Notes: a model not told the origin generated them from the letters alone. Shown: positions 34,323-43,892, numbered from the stretch's first letter. The stretch: DNA of 64,000 bases from Rodentibacter abscessus (GCF_047160095.1 NZ_AP038785.1:1736001-1800000), one strand, 5' to 3'. Program-made: numbers and translations.

Positions 34323-36293
34323 TTACTTGGATAAATCAATCCGATACACAGCAAACCCCACTTCATCAACGTCCACTTGTTGCATTGGATATTGTGCTTT
34401 TTCGGCGATAAATTTCGCTGCCTGCTCACTTGGGGAGGTTTCAAAACGAACATCTAGTTTATCGTTGCCAATGATTGGCATAAAACGCCAATTTTTATCT
34501 GCGCTTGGATTTACACTGCCTGCTTTTTCACTTGTCGCTTTGATGTAATCCGCTAAAATTTGGCGGTTTTCATCCGGTGATGCATACACGATATGTTTAT
34601 CACCCGTCCCCGGGAATTTATTGCTATATGCACGGTAGTTATTCGTTGCGATTAAAAATTCCGCTTTTGGATCAACCGGTTTACCCTGATAAATGAGGTT
34701 TACAACACGATGTGCGTTCGGGTTGATTAACTTGCACTCACCATCGTAACGTGCCGGTTGGGTCAGATCATATTCATAATTCACACCGTCAATCACATCA
34801 AAGTTATAAGTACGGAAACCTTCCCAATCAAGTAAAGATTGCGGTTTGTCGCTGGTCGGATCAATTCGCTTGAACATTCCCGCACTGCATTCGAGCCACT
34901 CTTTAAGCTGTTCGCCCGTCACTTTCACGACTACAAGGGTATTCGGATAAAGGTATAAATCCGCTGCATTGCGGAAAGTCAATTCACCTTTATTCACCTC
35001 GGTGTAGCCTGACGGATCATTTTTACGCCCTCCGGCTTTGAACGGTGCACCCGCACTTAAAATCGGCAATCCGGCCATAGACGGCACGTTGGATGCCACT
35101 TTTTCCACATACGCCTTTTGGGCTTGATTTACGATTTGAATTGTCGGATCGTCTTGTACCAATGCCAAGTAGCTGTACATATTATCGCTCGCCTTACCGA
35201 TCGGCTGCGCTACAAATTTACGTGTTGCTTCGTGAACAGGCTGTAAAAGTGCGGTCAATTCCGGATCATTTTCTACAAGGGATTTTTTGTTTTCCGCATC
35301 AAAAATCGGGCGAAGTACCGCTTTGCCGGAAGTAACAATCCATTTGCCGTTGTGTTCGGTCAACCCTAAATCAACGACACTGATATTATTCGCCCAGTAA
35401 CCCGCCATACTCTCCGGCACACCTTTTACTGTGCCGTTTACAATATCCGCATTAGGGGACTTCGCAAATTCTTTATTCGGAAATAAACGATGTGAATGAC
35501 CGAAAATCACCGCATCAATGTGCGGTATATCCGCCAAGTAGAAAGCCGAATTTTCCGCTCCTTCTTTATAAGGTTCATCAGAAGGGCCGGTATGCGCCAA
35601 GGCAATCACTATATCCGCCCCTTTTTTCTTCATTTCCGGCACGTATTTTTGTGCTGTTTTCACAATATCCCGGGTTTCCACTTTGCCCTGTAAGTTCGCT
35701 TTATCCCAAACCATTATTTGCGGTGGAACAAAACCGATATAACCGATTTTCAATTTATGTGCTTTGCCTTTGTTATCCACCACTTCTTTTTCTTGAATGA
35801 TATAAGGCGTGAAGTAAGGTTCATCAGTGCCCGTTTTCACTACATTTGCATTAATGATCGGAAATTTAGCCTGTTTCATTGCATCGGCTAAATAATCCAA
35901 ACCATAATTGAACTCGTGGTTTCCGAGCGTGCCTACGTCATAATTCATCGCATTCAAACAATCCACCGCGGGGTTGGATTTACCTTCTTTATAACCCAGC
36001 GCGGCTTGATAATCTGCAATCGGATTGCCTTGAATTAAATCCCCGTTATCCACCAACACGCTGTTTTTTACTTCGGAACGAGCCTGACGAATTAAGGTTG
36101 CAGCGCGCGTAAAACCAAATTTATCGGTCGGGGCATCTTTGTAATAATCAAAATCCGTTAAAAAACTATGAATATCGGTGGTGGCGATAATACGCAAGTC
36201 CACATCACTTTTTCCTTTTGCCATCACAAAACGGTTTGTACTTAACGTAAGAATACTTACGGCACCGATTTGAATAAAATGACGTCGTTTCAT
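34323..36293 (-). CDS. cpdB: 2',3'-cyclic-nucleotide 2'-phosphodiesterase / 3'-nucleotidase
   Basis: Periplasmic metallophosphoesterase that hydrolyses 2',3'-cyclic nucleotides and 3'-nucleotides, feeding nucleosides to uptake. It has 656 residues. The metal motifs TTDIHSFL, DNGDLIQGNP, GNHEFNYG and GHSHRL belong to the calcineurin-like domain (about 30-320). A 5'-nucleotidase C-terminal domain follows. The signal peptide begins MKRRHFIQIGAV, a twin-arginine-like motif, while E. coli CpdB uses a Sec signal. Confidence 0.95.
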   Translation of the reverse strand: MKRRHFIQIGAVSILTLSTNRFVMAKGKSDVDLRIIATTDIHSFLTDFDYYKDAPTDKFGFTRAATLIRQARSEVKNSVLVDNGDLIQGNPIADYQAALGYKEGKSNPAVDCLNAMNYDVGTLGNHEFNYGLDYLADAMKQAKFPIINANVVKTGTDEPYFTPYIIQEKEVVDNKGKAHKLKIGYIGFVPPQIMVWDKANLQGKVETRDIVKTAQKYVPEMKKKGADIVIALAHTGPSDEPYKEGAENSAFYLADIPHIDAVIFGHSHRLFPNKEFAKSPNADIVNGTVKGVPESMAGYWANNISVVDLGLTEHNGKWIVTSGKAVLRPIFDAENKKSLVENDPELTALLQPVHEATRKFVAQPIGKASDNMYSYLALVQDDPTIQIVNQAQKAYVEKVASNVPSMAGLPILSAGAPFKAGGRKNDPSGYTEVNKGELTFRNAADLYLYPNTLVVVKVTGEQLKEWLECSAGMFKRIDPTSDKPQSLLDWEGFRTYNFDVIDGVNYEYDLTQPARYDGECKLINPNAHRVVNLIYQGKPVDPKAEFLIATNNYRAYSNKFPGTGDKHIVYASPDENRQILADYIKATSEKAGSVNPSADKNWRFMPIIGNDKLDVRFETSPSEQAAKFIAEKAQYPMQQVDVDEVGFAVYRIDLSK

Positions 36294-36416
36294 AATGAAA
36301 TCCTCAGTTGGTTAAATTTGGCGATATTGTAAAAAAATGAAAAACACTTTGAAAGAAGTGCGGTTTAATATTGCGGTATTATGACTGACTAAAATAGGCT
36401 ATCCCATCTAAACAAC

Positions 36417-36500
36417 CTACCGTCCCCAAATTACCCCAATTTCAGGAAAACGGTGAAATTCACGACGCCAGTGAATGAGTTGCTGTAGATCTAAATTCAT
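36417..36500 (-). pseudogene. Remnant of an M20-family amidohydrolase
   Basis: Starts with AAGGAAG and an ATG, then 27 codons (LIHWRREFHRFPEIG in the middle) matching the N-terminus of M20 aminoacylases such as hippuricase or AbgA, and runs into a TAG. H. influenzae carries such an amidohydrolase gene next to cpdB. The rest of the gene is missing; a few further codons at 36380-36416 may be its end. Confidence 0.7.
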
Positions 36501-36530
36501 TTTTTCTTCCTTAAAAAGTTTGGTGAAAAC

Positions 36531-36560
36531 GACCGCACTTTACTTTAAAAGTGCGGTGAG
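36531..36560 (-). terminator. Inverted USS pair after dcuC
   Basis: ACCGCACTT and AAGTGCGGT face each other across TACTTTA after the dcuC stop. The T-run on the minus strand is short, so termination may be partial. Confidence 0.6.
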
Positions 36561-36573
36561 ATTTTGAGTTGTT

Positions 36574-37869
36574 TTACAGCATAAATAATGCGAGAAATAA
36601 AACCGCAAGCACCATACCCGGCGCAGTGCGTTTTACTATTTCAACCGGACTAACCATTGCGAGACCTGCGCACACTATCGTTACACCGGCGATAGGTGAA
36701 GCCGTACGCCCTAATGCACCGGCAATGGCAGCCGCCATACCGAGATTAACATGGGTATAGCCAAGTTCAATCGCGTGCGGGGTAACGGCACTATTAAATG
36801 CAATAGCGGCGGCATCACCCGATCCGGTGATTAACCCCATTAAAAAAGGCCCGATGGTTGCCCCCCAACGTACAAATTCGTTGGATTCTTTTAAAAATGA
36901 AATTGCACTATCCACCGCACCTGTCGATTTTAAACCGGCGACGAATACGCTTGCGGCAATAATAATACCAAGTACGTTAGCGTAAGAATTGCCCATTCCG
37001 TTAAAAAATTCTTCGGTGATTTTTACCGGTGAAATTCGAGTGACGATAATGCCGTAAATAGCCCCAATGAGCATTGCTTGCGGTACGCCCATTTTGCTCC
37101 ATTCAAGCCCAGGCAACTCTTGCAAGGACGTTCCGCCAACAACCAAAATCACTAATGGCAATAACGGCGCAAGGGCATAAAGCATATTTACATCCTGAAC
37201 GGTTTGAGTTTCGCTTTCTTTTTGTTCTGCAAGGTAAGCCTCTCTGTGTGCTTTTCCATAATCTTTGAAAACAAGGGCTAAAATCGTCAATACAATCGCA
37301 CCGATAGCACCGGCAATCATATTGTAAGGCGCGTGAGAAAGATTGACTTCCGTGATGGTTAAACCGGACATTTCACTGATCATTGCAGAATGGGAAGAAC
37401 CCGGGCTCATCATCGAGCCGAAAGTCCCGGCTAAGATTGCCGCTCCGGCAGTGGCAGGGCGAACACCTGCACTTTTTAGCACGGGAATCAAGGTTGCCCC
37501 TACCGCCGCCGCACAACCCGCCGCAGAGGGAATAGCAATATTAATGAAAAAGGTAATAATGGCGGCAATCGGAATTAAGAAGAATTTTAATCCGCTTAAG
37601 GGTTTAGTCAGTAAATGTACTAAATGCGTATCGCATTGCGTGTATTTCATCACATAAGCAAAACCCATACTGGAACAAATCGCCATAATCAAGCCGCTTG
37701 ATGTCATACTTTTGGCAAACGCATCAAGCGCTCCCATTGGATTTAGCGTTAAAATCGACATCAACAAACCTATACCGATTAACACGGTTCGTGTTTCCGA
37801 TTTTTTTATAAGAAAATAAACTGTGGCAAAAATACCAATGATCGCCACAATAGATTTAAATAACTCCAT
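36574..37869 (-). CDS. dcuC: Anaerobic C4-dicarboxylate carrier DcuC family
   Basis: A 431-residue inner-membrane transporter with about 12 helices and the family segments IAIPSAAGCAAAVGATLIPV and GTFGSMMSPGSSHSAM. DcuC mainly exports succinate in fermentation. It is slightly shorter than E. coli DcuC (461). It follows pepE by 16 bases, so peptide-derived aspartate and dicarboxylate export may be linked. In H. influenzae the same family member lies beside pepE. Confidence 0.88.
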   Translation of the reverse strand: MELFKSIVAIIGIFATVYFLIKKSETRTVLIGIGLLMSILTLNPMGALDAFAKSMTSSGLIMAICSSMGFAYVMKYTQCDTHLVHLLTKPLSGLKFFLIPIAAIITFFINIAIPSAAGCAAAVGATLIPVLKSAGVRPATAGAAILAGTFGSMMSPGSSHSAMISEMSGLTITEVNLSHAPYNMIAGAIGAIVLTILALVFKDYGKAHREAYLAEQKESETQTVQDVNMLYALAPLLPLVILVVGGTSLQELPGLEWSKMGVPQAMLIGAIYGIIVTRISPVKITEEFFNGMGNSYANVLGIIIAASVFVAGLKSTGAVDSAISFLKESNEFVRWGATIGPFLMGLITGSGDAAAIAFNSAVTPHAIELGYTHVNLGMAAAIAGALGRTASPIAGVTIVCAGLAMVSPVEIVKRTAPGMVLAVLFLALFML

Positions 37870-37885
37870 AAAATATTCCTTTAGG

Positions 37886-38590
37886 TTAATAAGAAAAAGT
37901 CGTATTTACTGCAAACGTCTCACATCGCATTCCTTCACTGAAACGCAGAATAGGTGCTTCACCCAGCACAGTAGCAGACGCACCTTGAATGTGTAATGCC
38001 GTACCTTCCGGAAGTGCATAGACAAGTGCGGTCGGATTGACAAGTAAAAATTCCGCTAAACGTTCTTCACGACTTTCACCGTTATGACCTTGCATTTTGC
38101 CGGAAATGAAATGTGGGTTGATTTGATGGGGGAATAATTGCAGTGCAGAAAAAGAAGGGGGATAAGTAATTGGCATATCGTTCGTCGTCATTATCGAGGC
38201 TCCTGCTACATTTGCCCCCGCACTCCAACCAAAATAGGGGATGCCGGCATTGACTTTCTCTCTAATCACTTCAATTAAATGATGTTCATAAAGTTGTTTC
38301 AACAAGCAAAACGTATTACCACCACCAATTGCGATCACATCGGCTTGCTCAATAATATCGCAATGCCGTTTGCCGTGATGCACAGAAATTATTTCTATAT
38401 CAAGTTCTGCTAATGCGGTTTGCACCGTTTTTTCATACTCATCGTAAGTACGACTCACTCCGGCATAAGGTACAAAGGCAATTTTTTTACCATGATAATC
38501 TGCCAAAAATTGTTTTAATAAAGGTATCGTATGTACTAAATAGCCACTTTCCTTATATTTTGAACTACTGAATAATAATACATTTTTCAT
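37886..38590 (-). CDS. pepE: Dipeptidase E (alpha-aspartyl dipeptidase)
   Basis: Cytoplasmic serine peptidase of family S51 that cleaves Asp-X dipeptides. It has 234 residues. The nucleophile is in FGWSAGANV (Ser near 120), preceded by the IGGGNTF segment. AAAGGAGAT lies before the start. It heads the pepE-dcuC pair and is divergent from the speF leader. Confidence 0.93.
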   Translation of the reverse strand: MKNVLLFSSSKYKESGYLVHTIPLLKQFLADYHGKKIAFVPYAGVSRTYDEYEKTVQTALAELDIEIISVHHGKRHCDIIEQADVIAIGGGNTFCLLKQLYEHHLIEVIREKVNAGIPYFGWSAGANVAGASIMTTNDMPITYPPSFSALQLFPHQINPHFISGKMQGHNGESREERLAEFLLVNPTALVYALPEGTALHIQGASATVLGEAPILRFSEGMRCETFAVNTTFSY

Positions 38591-38733
38591 ATTTTTATCT
38601 CCTTTTAATTTATGATCTATTGCATTATACTTAGATAAAATTAAAATAGATACAAAAATTATTTAAATAAAAAACAAAAATAAGAAAATTTAATGTTAAA
38701 TAAATGTTACTAAAAATAAAAAAACAAATTTAT

Positions 38734-38749
38734 TTTGACCAAGATCACA
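38734..38749 (+). promoter_or_regulatory. CRP-like site between pepE and the speF leader
   Basis: TTTGACCAAGATCACA matches TGTGA-N6-TCACA with one mismatch, about 95 bases before the leader peptide start. It could serve either divergent unit. Confidence 0.45.
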
Positions 38750-38843
38750 TTTTTTAATATTCATTATTGATTCCAGTTTTAGGAAGGCGCAGAATAATAG
38801 TGAAGATAAATTTGTTGAATTGTATAGATATAGGGAGGATTCT

Positions 38844-39065
38844 ATGCAAGTAAATACATACATACATACATACATACATACATACATACATACATACATA
38901 CATACAAGAATTGTACGCCTTTTAACGCTTAATCCAATAAAAGGTCGTTCTTTAATGGCACATATTCGCCGAACAAGACACATTATGATGCCATCACATC
39001 GTTCCTGTTTTTCCTATTCTGTTTTTACATCTCAAAATAAACCATCCTTTTTACTCTCTGAATAA
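38844..39065 (+). CDS. speFL: SpeFL-type ornithine-sensing leader peptide, extended by a tetranucleotide repeat
   Basis: The core HIRRTRHIMMPSHRS closely matches E. coli SpeFL, an arrest peptide that traps ornithine in the ribosome and induces speF. The core can start at an ATG at 38955 (36 residues, weak AAGG at 10 bases). A much stronger site, AGGGAGG, stands 5-6 bases before an in-frame ATG at 38844. From there the frame runs through 13 TACA units, read as Thr-Tyr-Ile-His repeats, into the core (73 residues). In both other frames, stops at 38923 or 38930 end translation before the core. The stop codon lies in a hairpin. Confidence 0.8.
   Translation: MQVNTYIHTYIHTYIHTYIHTRIVRLLTLNPIKGRSLMAHIRRTRHIMMPSHRSCFSYSVFTSQNKPSFLLSE
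38855..38906 (+). repeat. Tetranucleotide repeat (TACA)13
   Basis: Thirteen perfect copies inside the long leader-peptide frame. Tracts of this type drive slipped-strand phase variation in Haemophilus. A gain or loss of one unit shifts the frame. Confidence 0.97.
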
Positions 39066-39144
39066 CCTACCACTATTCAGAGAGATCTTAGCTTTAAAAA
39101 TAAATATAACTTGATAAAGGTTATTGTTTTAACTTTAAAGCTAA
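39054..39144 (+). promoter_or_regulatory. speF leader RNA hairpins
   Basis: CTCTCTGAATA (39054-39064) pairs with TATTCAGAGAG (39074-39084) and overlaps the SpeFL stop codon. TTAGCTTTAAA (39088-39098) pairs with TTTAAAGCTAA (39134-39144). In E. coli the stalled ribosome on speFL blocks Rho-dependent termination before speF; these stems may serve that switch. Between them and speF (39145-39287) the leader is AT-rich with no gene. Confidence 0.6.
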
Positions 39145-39287
39145 TTAATTCATTTTAAATTAATAAGAATAAATTACTAATATTTTTATATTAGTGATGC
39201 ACTCTCTTGTTATTTAAAAAGTAAAACCATGCATTATTTTTATAGTGCTAGGGTTATTTTTCTCAAAAAATAAATAAGGAGTTAATT

Positions 39288-41450
39288 ATGCCTAATTTAA
39301 AAATTGCATATAGTCCGACAATCACTAAATATTTCTTTACGGAAAGAGATATGGTGGAAATCACACAAACAGATTTCACTGACGTTGGTGCTATCGTATT
39401 AAGTTCAATGGACGTTGCTCAGTTTATTAAACCAATTAAAGCAACAGAATTTAATATACCTGTTTTTGTTGTCCAGACGACCGAACAGCCACTTTCAACT
39501 GAATTTTATAATTCGGTTTACCATATCCAAGATTTTAATGGTTATGATATTCAACTTTATAGCCGCCAAATTGAAACCGCAGCCAGACTTTACGAAGAAA
39601 AAATGCTTCCACCTTTCTTCAAAATGCTTAGCGAATACGTGGAAATGGGGAACATTGCTTTCGACTGTCCGGGGCACCAAGGCGGTCAATATTTCCGTAA
39701 ACATCCGGCAGGTCGCTTCCTTTATGACTTCTACGGAGAAAATATTTTCCGTTCGGATATTTGTAATGCTGATGTGAAATTGGGTGATTTACTCATTCAC
39801 GAAGGCGCGGCTTGTGATGCACAAAAGCATGCGGCACAAGTGTTTAATGCGGATAAAACTTATTTTGTATTAAATGGTACATCATCTGCAAATAAAGTGG
39901 CATTGAATGCAATTTTAGCGCCGGGTGATCTTGTTTTATTCGATCGCAACAATCATAAATCGAACCACCACGGTGCATTAGTTCAAGCCGGAGCAACACC
40001 TATTTATCTCGAAACGGCACGTAATCCGTTTGGGTTTATCGGTGGTATTGATAACCATTGTTTTGAGGAAAGTTATTTAAGAGCTTTAATTAAAGAAACC
40101 GCACCTGAAAGCGCAGATAAAAAACGCCCGTTCCGTTTAGCGGTTATTCAATTGGGAACTTACGATGGTACGATCTATAACGCTCGTCAAGTCGTGGATA
40201 AAATCGGTCATCTTTGTGATTACATTTTATTTGATTCCGCTTGGGTAGGTTACGAACAGTTTATTCCAATGATGAAAGATTGTTCTCCGCTCTTGCTGGA
40301 ACTAAATGAAAACGATCCCGGTATTATCGTGACACAATCCGTTCACAAACAACAAGCCGGTTTCTCACAAGCTTCTCAAATTCACAAAAAAGACAAGCAT
40401 ATCAAGGGTCAAAGCCGCTATGTCAACCATAAACGCTTTAACAATGCCTTTATGCTACACGCATCAACCAGTCCGTTCTACCCACTATTTGCAACGCTTG
40501 ATGTGAATGCAAAAATCCAAGGTAGCGCAGCCGGTCGCCGTTTATGGCATGACTGTGTAAAAGTAGGGATTGAAGCCCGCAAGCTTGTTTTGAATAATTG
40601 TGAACTTATTCGTCCGTTTATTCCGACAACGATAAAAGGTAAAAAATGGCAAGATTACGATACGGAAGAAATCGCCACAAACCTTGAATTTTTCAAATTC
40701 CATCCAACCGATACATGGCATAAATTTGAAGGCTATGAAGACGAACAATACTTCGTTGATCCTTGCAAATTCTTACTAACCACACCGGGCATTAGCTTGG
40801 AAACCGGCGAATATGAGTCTTTCGGTATTCCAGCCACCATCTTAGCCAACTATTTGCGTGAAAACGGTATTATTCCGGAAAAATGCGATTTGAACTCCAT
40901 CCTATTTTTGTTAACGCCTGCTGAAACCTTAACAAAAATGCAAACCTTAGTCGCCCAAATCGCATTGTTTGAGAAACATATCAAACAAAATTCCCTATTA
41001 CAAGACGTATTACCAACGGTTTACCAAAATAACGAAGAACGTTACAGAGGTTATACCATTCGCCGATTATGTCAGGAAATGCATGATCTTTATGTAAGTC
41101 GAAATGTAAAACAATTACAAAAAGATTTATTCCGTAAAGCAACCTTACCAGAATATGCGATGAATCCTCGCGATGCCAATATTGAGCTAATTCGTAACAA
41201 TGTGGAATTAGTCTCACTAACAGACATCGTGGGCAGAATTGCAGCTGAAGGTGCGCTTCCTTATCCTCCGGGCGTTTTATGTGTCGTACCGGGAGAAAAA
41301 TGGAGTACCACCGCTCAACAATATTTCTTAGCGCTAGAAGAAGGGATTAATACCTTACCCGGTTTTGCACCGGAAATCCAAGGGGTCTATTTACAAAAAG
41401 ATCCTGACGGACGAACCCGCGCATACGGTTATGTATTAAATGAACATTAA
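39288..41450 (+). CDS. speF: Inducible ornithine decarboxylase
   Basis: PLP enzyme that decarboxylates ornithine to putrescine, consuming a proton, which helps acid survival. It has 720 residues with a wing domain (1-110), a PLP domain with SVHKQQAGFSQ (Schiff-base lysine) and a C-terminal domain, the standard layout and length. AAGGAG precedes the ATG. It is controlled by the speFL leader and followed by the potE antiporter. Confidence 0.97.
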   Translation: MPNLKIAYSPTITKYFFTERDMVEITQTDFTDVGAIVLSSMDVAQFIKPIKATEFNIPVFVVQTTEQPLSTEFYNSVYHIQDFNGYDIQLYSRQIETAARLYEEKMLPPFFKMLSEYVEMGNIAFDCPGHQGGQYFRKHPAGRFLYDFYGENIFRSDICNADVKLGDLLIHEGAACDAQKHAAQVFNADKTYFVLNGTSSANKVALNAILAPGDLVLFDRNNHKSNHHGALVQAGATPIYLETARNPFGFIGGIDNHCFEESYLRALIKETAPESADKKRPFRLAVIQLGTYDGTIYNARQVVDKIGHLCDYILFDSAWVGYEQFIPMMKDCSPLLLELNENDPGIIVTQSVHKQQAGFSQASQIHKKDKHIKGQSRYVNHKRFNNAFMLHASTSPFYPLFATLDVNAKIQGSAAGRRLWHDCVKVGIEARKLVLNNCELIRPFIPTTIKGKKWQDYDTEEIATNLEFFKFHPTDTWHKFEGYEDEQYFVDPCKFLLTTPGISLETGEYESFGIPATILANYLRENGIIPEKCDLNSILFLLTPAETLTKMQTLVAQIALFEKHIKQNSLLQDVLPTVYQNNEERYRGYTIRRLCQEMHDLYVSRNVKQLQKDLFRKATLPEYAMNPRDANIELIRNNVELVSLTDIVGRIAAEGALPYPPGVLCVVPGEKWSTTAQQYFLALEEGINTLPGFAPEIQGVYLQKDPDGRTRAYGYVLNEH

Positions 41451-41458
41451 TAGCTAAA

Positions 41459-41497
41459 AAAGTGCGGTCATTTTTCTCTGAGAATTTTGACCGCACG
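41459..41497 (+). repeat. Inverted USS pair between speF and potE
   Basis: AAGTGCGGTCA and TGACCGCAC can pair. No T-run follows, so it probably shapes the message rather than ends it. Confidence 0.6.
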
Positions 41498-41508
41498 CTG
41501 AGGAATAA

Positions 41509-42831
41509 ATGATGAGTACAAAAAGTAATAAAATCGGTGTGGTACAACTTACCATTCTCACTATGGTTAATATGATGGGTTCAGGCATAATCATGTTGCC
41601 GACAAAATTAGCGGAAATCGGTACAATTTCTATCGTATCTTGGCTGGTTACAGCTGTCGGTTCTACTGCACTTGCCTACGCTTTCGCACAATGCGGTATG
41701 TTTAGCAAAAAATCCGGCGGAATGGGCGGCTATGCCGAATATTCTTTCGGTAAAGCCGGTAATTTTATGGCCAACTACACCTACGGTGTTTCTTTGGTGA
41801 TTGCCAATACGGCGATTGCAATTTCTGCCGTAGGTTACGGTTCCGAATTGTTCGGTGCAACGCTTTCTCCTTTATCCATCGCATTATGGACCATCTTTAC
41901 ATTATGGCTTGCTACCGTCCTTAACTTTGGTGGCGCAAGAATTACAGGGAATATAAGCTCATTCACGATTTGGGGCGTTATTATTCCGGTTGTAGGGATT
42001 TGTATCGTGGGTTGGTATTGGTTTGACGGCTCACTCTATATTAACTCTTGGAATCCCCATAATGTACCGACCTTTGAAGCGATCAGCGTCTCTATTTCTA
42101 TGACTTTATGGGCGTTCTTAGGATTAGAATCCGCTTGTGCCAATTCCGATGCCGTTGAAAACCCGGAGAAAAACGTACCCATTGCCGTATTGGGCGGAAC
42201 AATCGGGGCTGCGGTAATTTATATCGTATCAACCAACGTCATTGCAGGTATCGTACCAAATACGGATCTTGCACAATCTACCGCACCGTTTGGTTTGGCT
42301 TTTGCCCATATGTTTAATGAAACTGTCGGTAAAATCATAATGGGATTAATGGTAATGTCTTGCTTCGGCTCTTTATTAGGCTGGCAATTTACCATTGCAC
42401 AAGTGTTCAAATCTTCCGCAGAAGAAGGCTACTTCCCGGCATTCTTCAAAAAAGTGACAAGCAAAGATGCACCGATTATTGGTATGATAACTATTACAGC
42501 GATTCAAACCTTGCTATCCTTAACGACAATCAGTCCATCGCTAAATAAACAATTTAACATATTGGTCGATTTAGCTGTTGTGACCAATGTTATTCCATAC
42601 CTACTTTCAATGGCAGCTTTAGCTGTTCTACTAAAAGCAGAACAAGTTCCAGCCAAAAAATACAAAACAACCGTATTCGTTGCATTTATCGGCTCAATGT
42701 ACAGTGTGTATGCACTTTATGCTGCCGGTGAACAGGCTATGTTATACGGATCAATCGCCACCTTTATCGGTTGGACATTGTATGGGTTTGTTTCCTATAA
42801 GTTTGATCTTCGTAAATCCATTAAAGAATAA
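41509..42831 (+). CDS. potE: Putrescine-ornithine antiporter
   Basis: APC-family inner-membrane exchanger of 440 residues with 12 helices, starting NKIGVVQLTILTMVNMMGSG, the family entry helix. It swaps external ornithine for internal putrescine and completes the acid-response pathway with SpeF. The start could be either of two adjacent ATGs after GAGGA. Confidence 0.96.
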   Translation: MMSTKSNKIGVVQLTILTMVNMMGSGIIMLPTKLAEIGTISIVSWLVTAVGSTALAYAFAQCGMFSKKSGGMGGYAEYSFGKAGNFMANYTYGVSLVIANTAIAISAVGYGSELFGATLSPLSIALWTIFTLWLATVLNFGGARITGNISSFTIWGVIIPVVGICIVGWYWFDGSLYINSWNPHNVPTFEAISVSISMTLWAFLGLESACANSDAVENPEKNVPIAVLGGTIGAAVIYIVSTNVIAGIVPNTDLAQSTAPFGLAFAHMFNETVGKIIMGLMVMSCFGSLLGWQFTIAQVFKSSAEEGYFPAFFKKVTSKDAPIIGMITITAIQTLLSLTTISPSLNKQFNILVDLAVVTNVIPYLLSMAALAVLLKAEQVPAKKYKTTVFVAFIGSMYSVYALYAAGEQAMLYGSIATFIGWTLYGFVSYKFDLRKSIKE

Positions 42832-42840
42832 TTTCTGTTT

Positions 42841-42867
42841 GCCCACATTGTTGTGGGCTTTTTTTGT
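42841..42867 (+). terminator. speF-potE terminator
   Basis: GCCCACA and TGTGGGC around a short loop, then seven or more T. Confidence 0.92.
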
Positions 42868-43016
42868 TGTGGTAAAAGTATCTCAAGTGAATTCACTTGA
42901 CGTAAAATGCATCACTTTTTTCCTATAAAAACCTGTACTTTAATCTGTTGGTTCGGTTGTCCAACTTTTTAGGAAGCAGCCCAAAGTGCGGTCAATTTTC
43001 ACTACGTTTTTTCAAC

Positions 43017-43736
43017 TTACTTTTTCATCCATTTGTCATAGATTTTTTGGTATTCGCCGTTTTCTTTGATGGTTTTCAATCCTTGATTTAAGCGTTCTTG
43101 TAGTGCTTTATTCGATTTATGCAGTGCTATGCCGACTCCGCTGCCGAAGTATTTTTCATTCATCACTTTTTCACCGATAAATTCAATGTTCGGTTCTTTT
43201 GCAATAAGATCTGCCAATAATGCGGTATCGCTTAGCACAATATCAATCCGACCGTTTCGTAAATCTAAAATGGCATCTTGCAAATTCACATAAGATTTCG
43301 GGGTGTATTGGGGTGTTTCGGTCACCGTATATTGCTGGAACGTTGAGCCGTTTTGCACTCCAATATTTTTCGCCGTCGCTAAATTTCCCTTACCTTTTAA
43401 TGCAATGTAGCTTGCGGAGCTATCATAATAAGGCTGACTAAATAAAACCTGTTTTTCCCGTGCCGGCGTAATATCAATAGCCGACATTACCGCATCAAAA
43501 CGTTTTGCTTTTAAGCTTGGAATTAAGGCATCAAAAGGCTGTGTTTTGAAATGGCAAGTCGCCTGAATTTCCTTACAAATTGCTTGTGCAATATCAATAT
43601 CAAATCCTACAAGCTCGCCTTTTTCGGTTGTCGCCTCAAACGGTGGGTAGCTTGGTTCAGTACCAAAAGTTAATTCTTCGGCATTCGCAACTGCTCCTAT
43701 GCCCATTAAAATACTGAGTAAAAGTTGTTTTTTCAT
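43017..43736 (-). CDS. artI: Arginine/basic amino acid-binding periplasmic protein (ArtI type)
   Basis: Family 3 solute-binding protein of 239 residues with a signal peptide (1-19, ending AVANA) and the motif GTEPSYPPFEATTEKGELVGFDID. It delivers arginine, or ornithine and lysine, to an ABC transporter; the permease and ATPase genes are not in this window. It is near speF-potE, so arginine or ornithine supply may be shared. GGAG precedes the start. Confidence 0.85.
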   Translation of the reverse strand: MKKQLLLSILMGIGAVANAEELTFGTEPSYPPFEATTEKGELVGFDIDIAQAICKEIQATCHFKTQPFDALIPSLKAKRFDAVMSAIDITPAREKQVLFSQPYYDSSASYIALKGKGNLATAKNIGVQNGSTFQQYTVTETPQYTPKSYVNLQDAILDLRNGRIDIVLSDTALLADLIAKEPNIEFIGEKVMNEKYFGSGVGIALHKSNKALQERLNQGLKTIKENGEYQKIYDKWMKK

Positions 43737-43793
43737 CGTATATTCTCCTGTATTTGCATATTTAGTCTTTAATTTGCATACATATTATTTATT

Positions 43794-43822
43794 TTTGAAT
43801 TTATATGCAATATTTATTCATA
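43794..43822 (-). promoter_or_regulatory. Possible ARG boxes upstream of artI
   Basis: TGAATTTATATGCA and an overlapping GCAATATTTATTCA resemble the ArgR half-site pattern TGAAT-N4-ATTCA. The overlap is unusual and each box has mismatches. Confidence 0.35.
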
Positions 43823-43892
43823 AATATTCTCTCCGTTATATCATAGTAAAGATGAACAATACACTTCAATTGATCGTTTCATTTAGAAATTT

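Noticed and set aside
38855..38906. CRISPR or minisatellite reading of the TACA tract
   Set aside because: The unit is 4 bases without spacers, so it is a simple tetranucleotide tract.
38696..38983. Minus-strand reading frame through the tetranucleotide repeat (Cys-Met-Tyr-Val repeats)
   Set aside because: No ribosome site or family match; it is the complement of the SpeFL frame.
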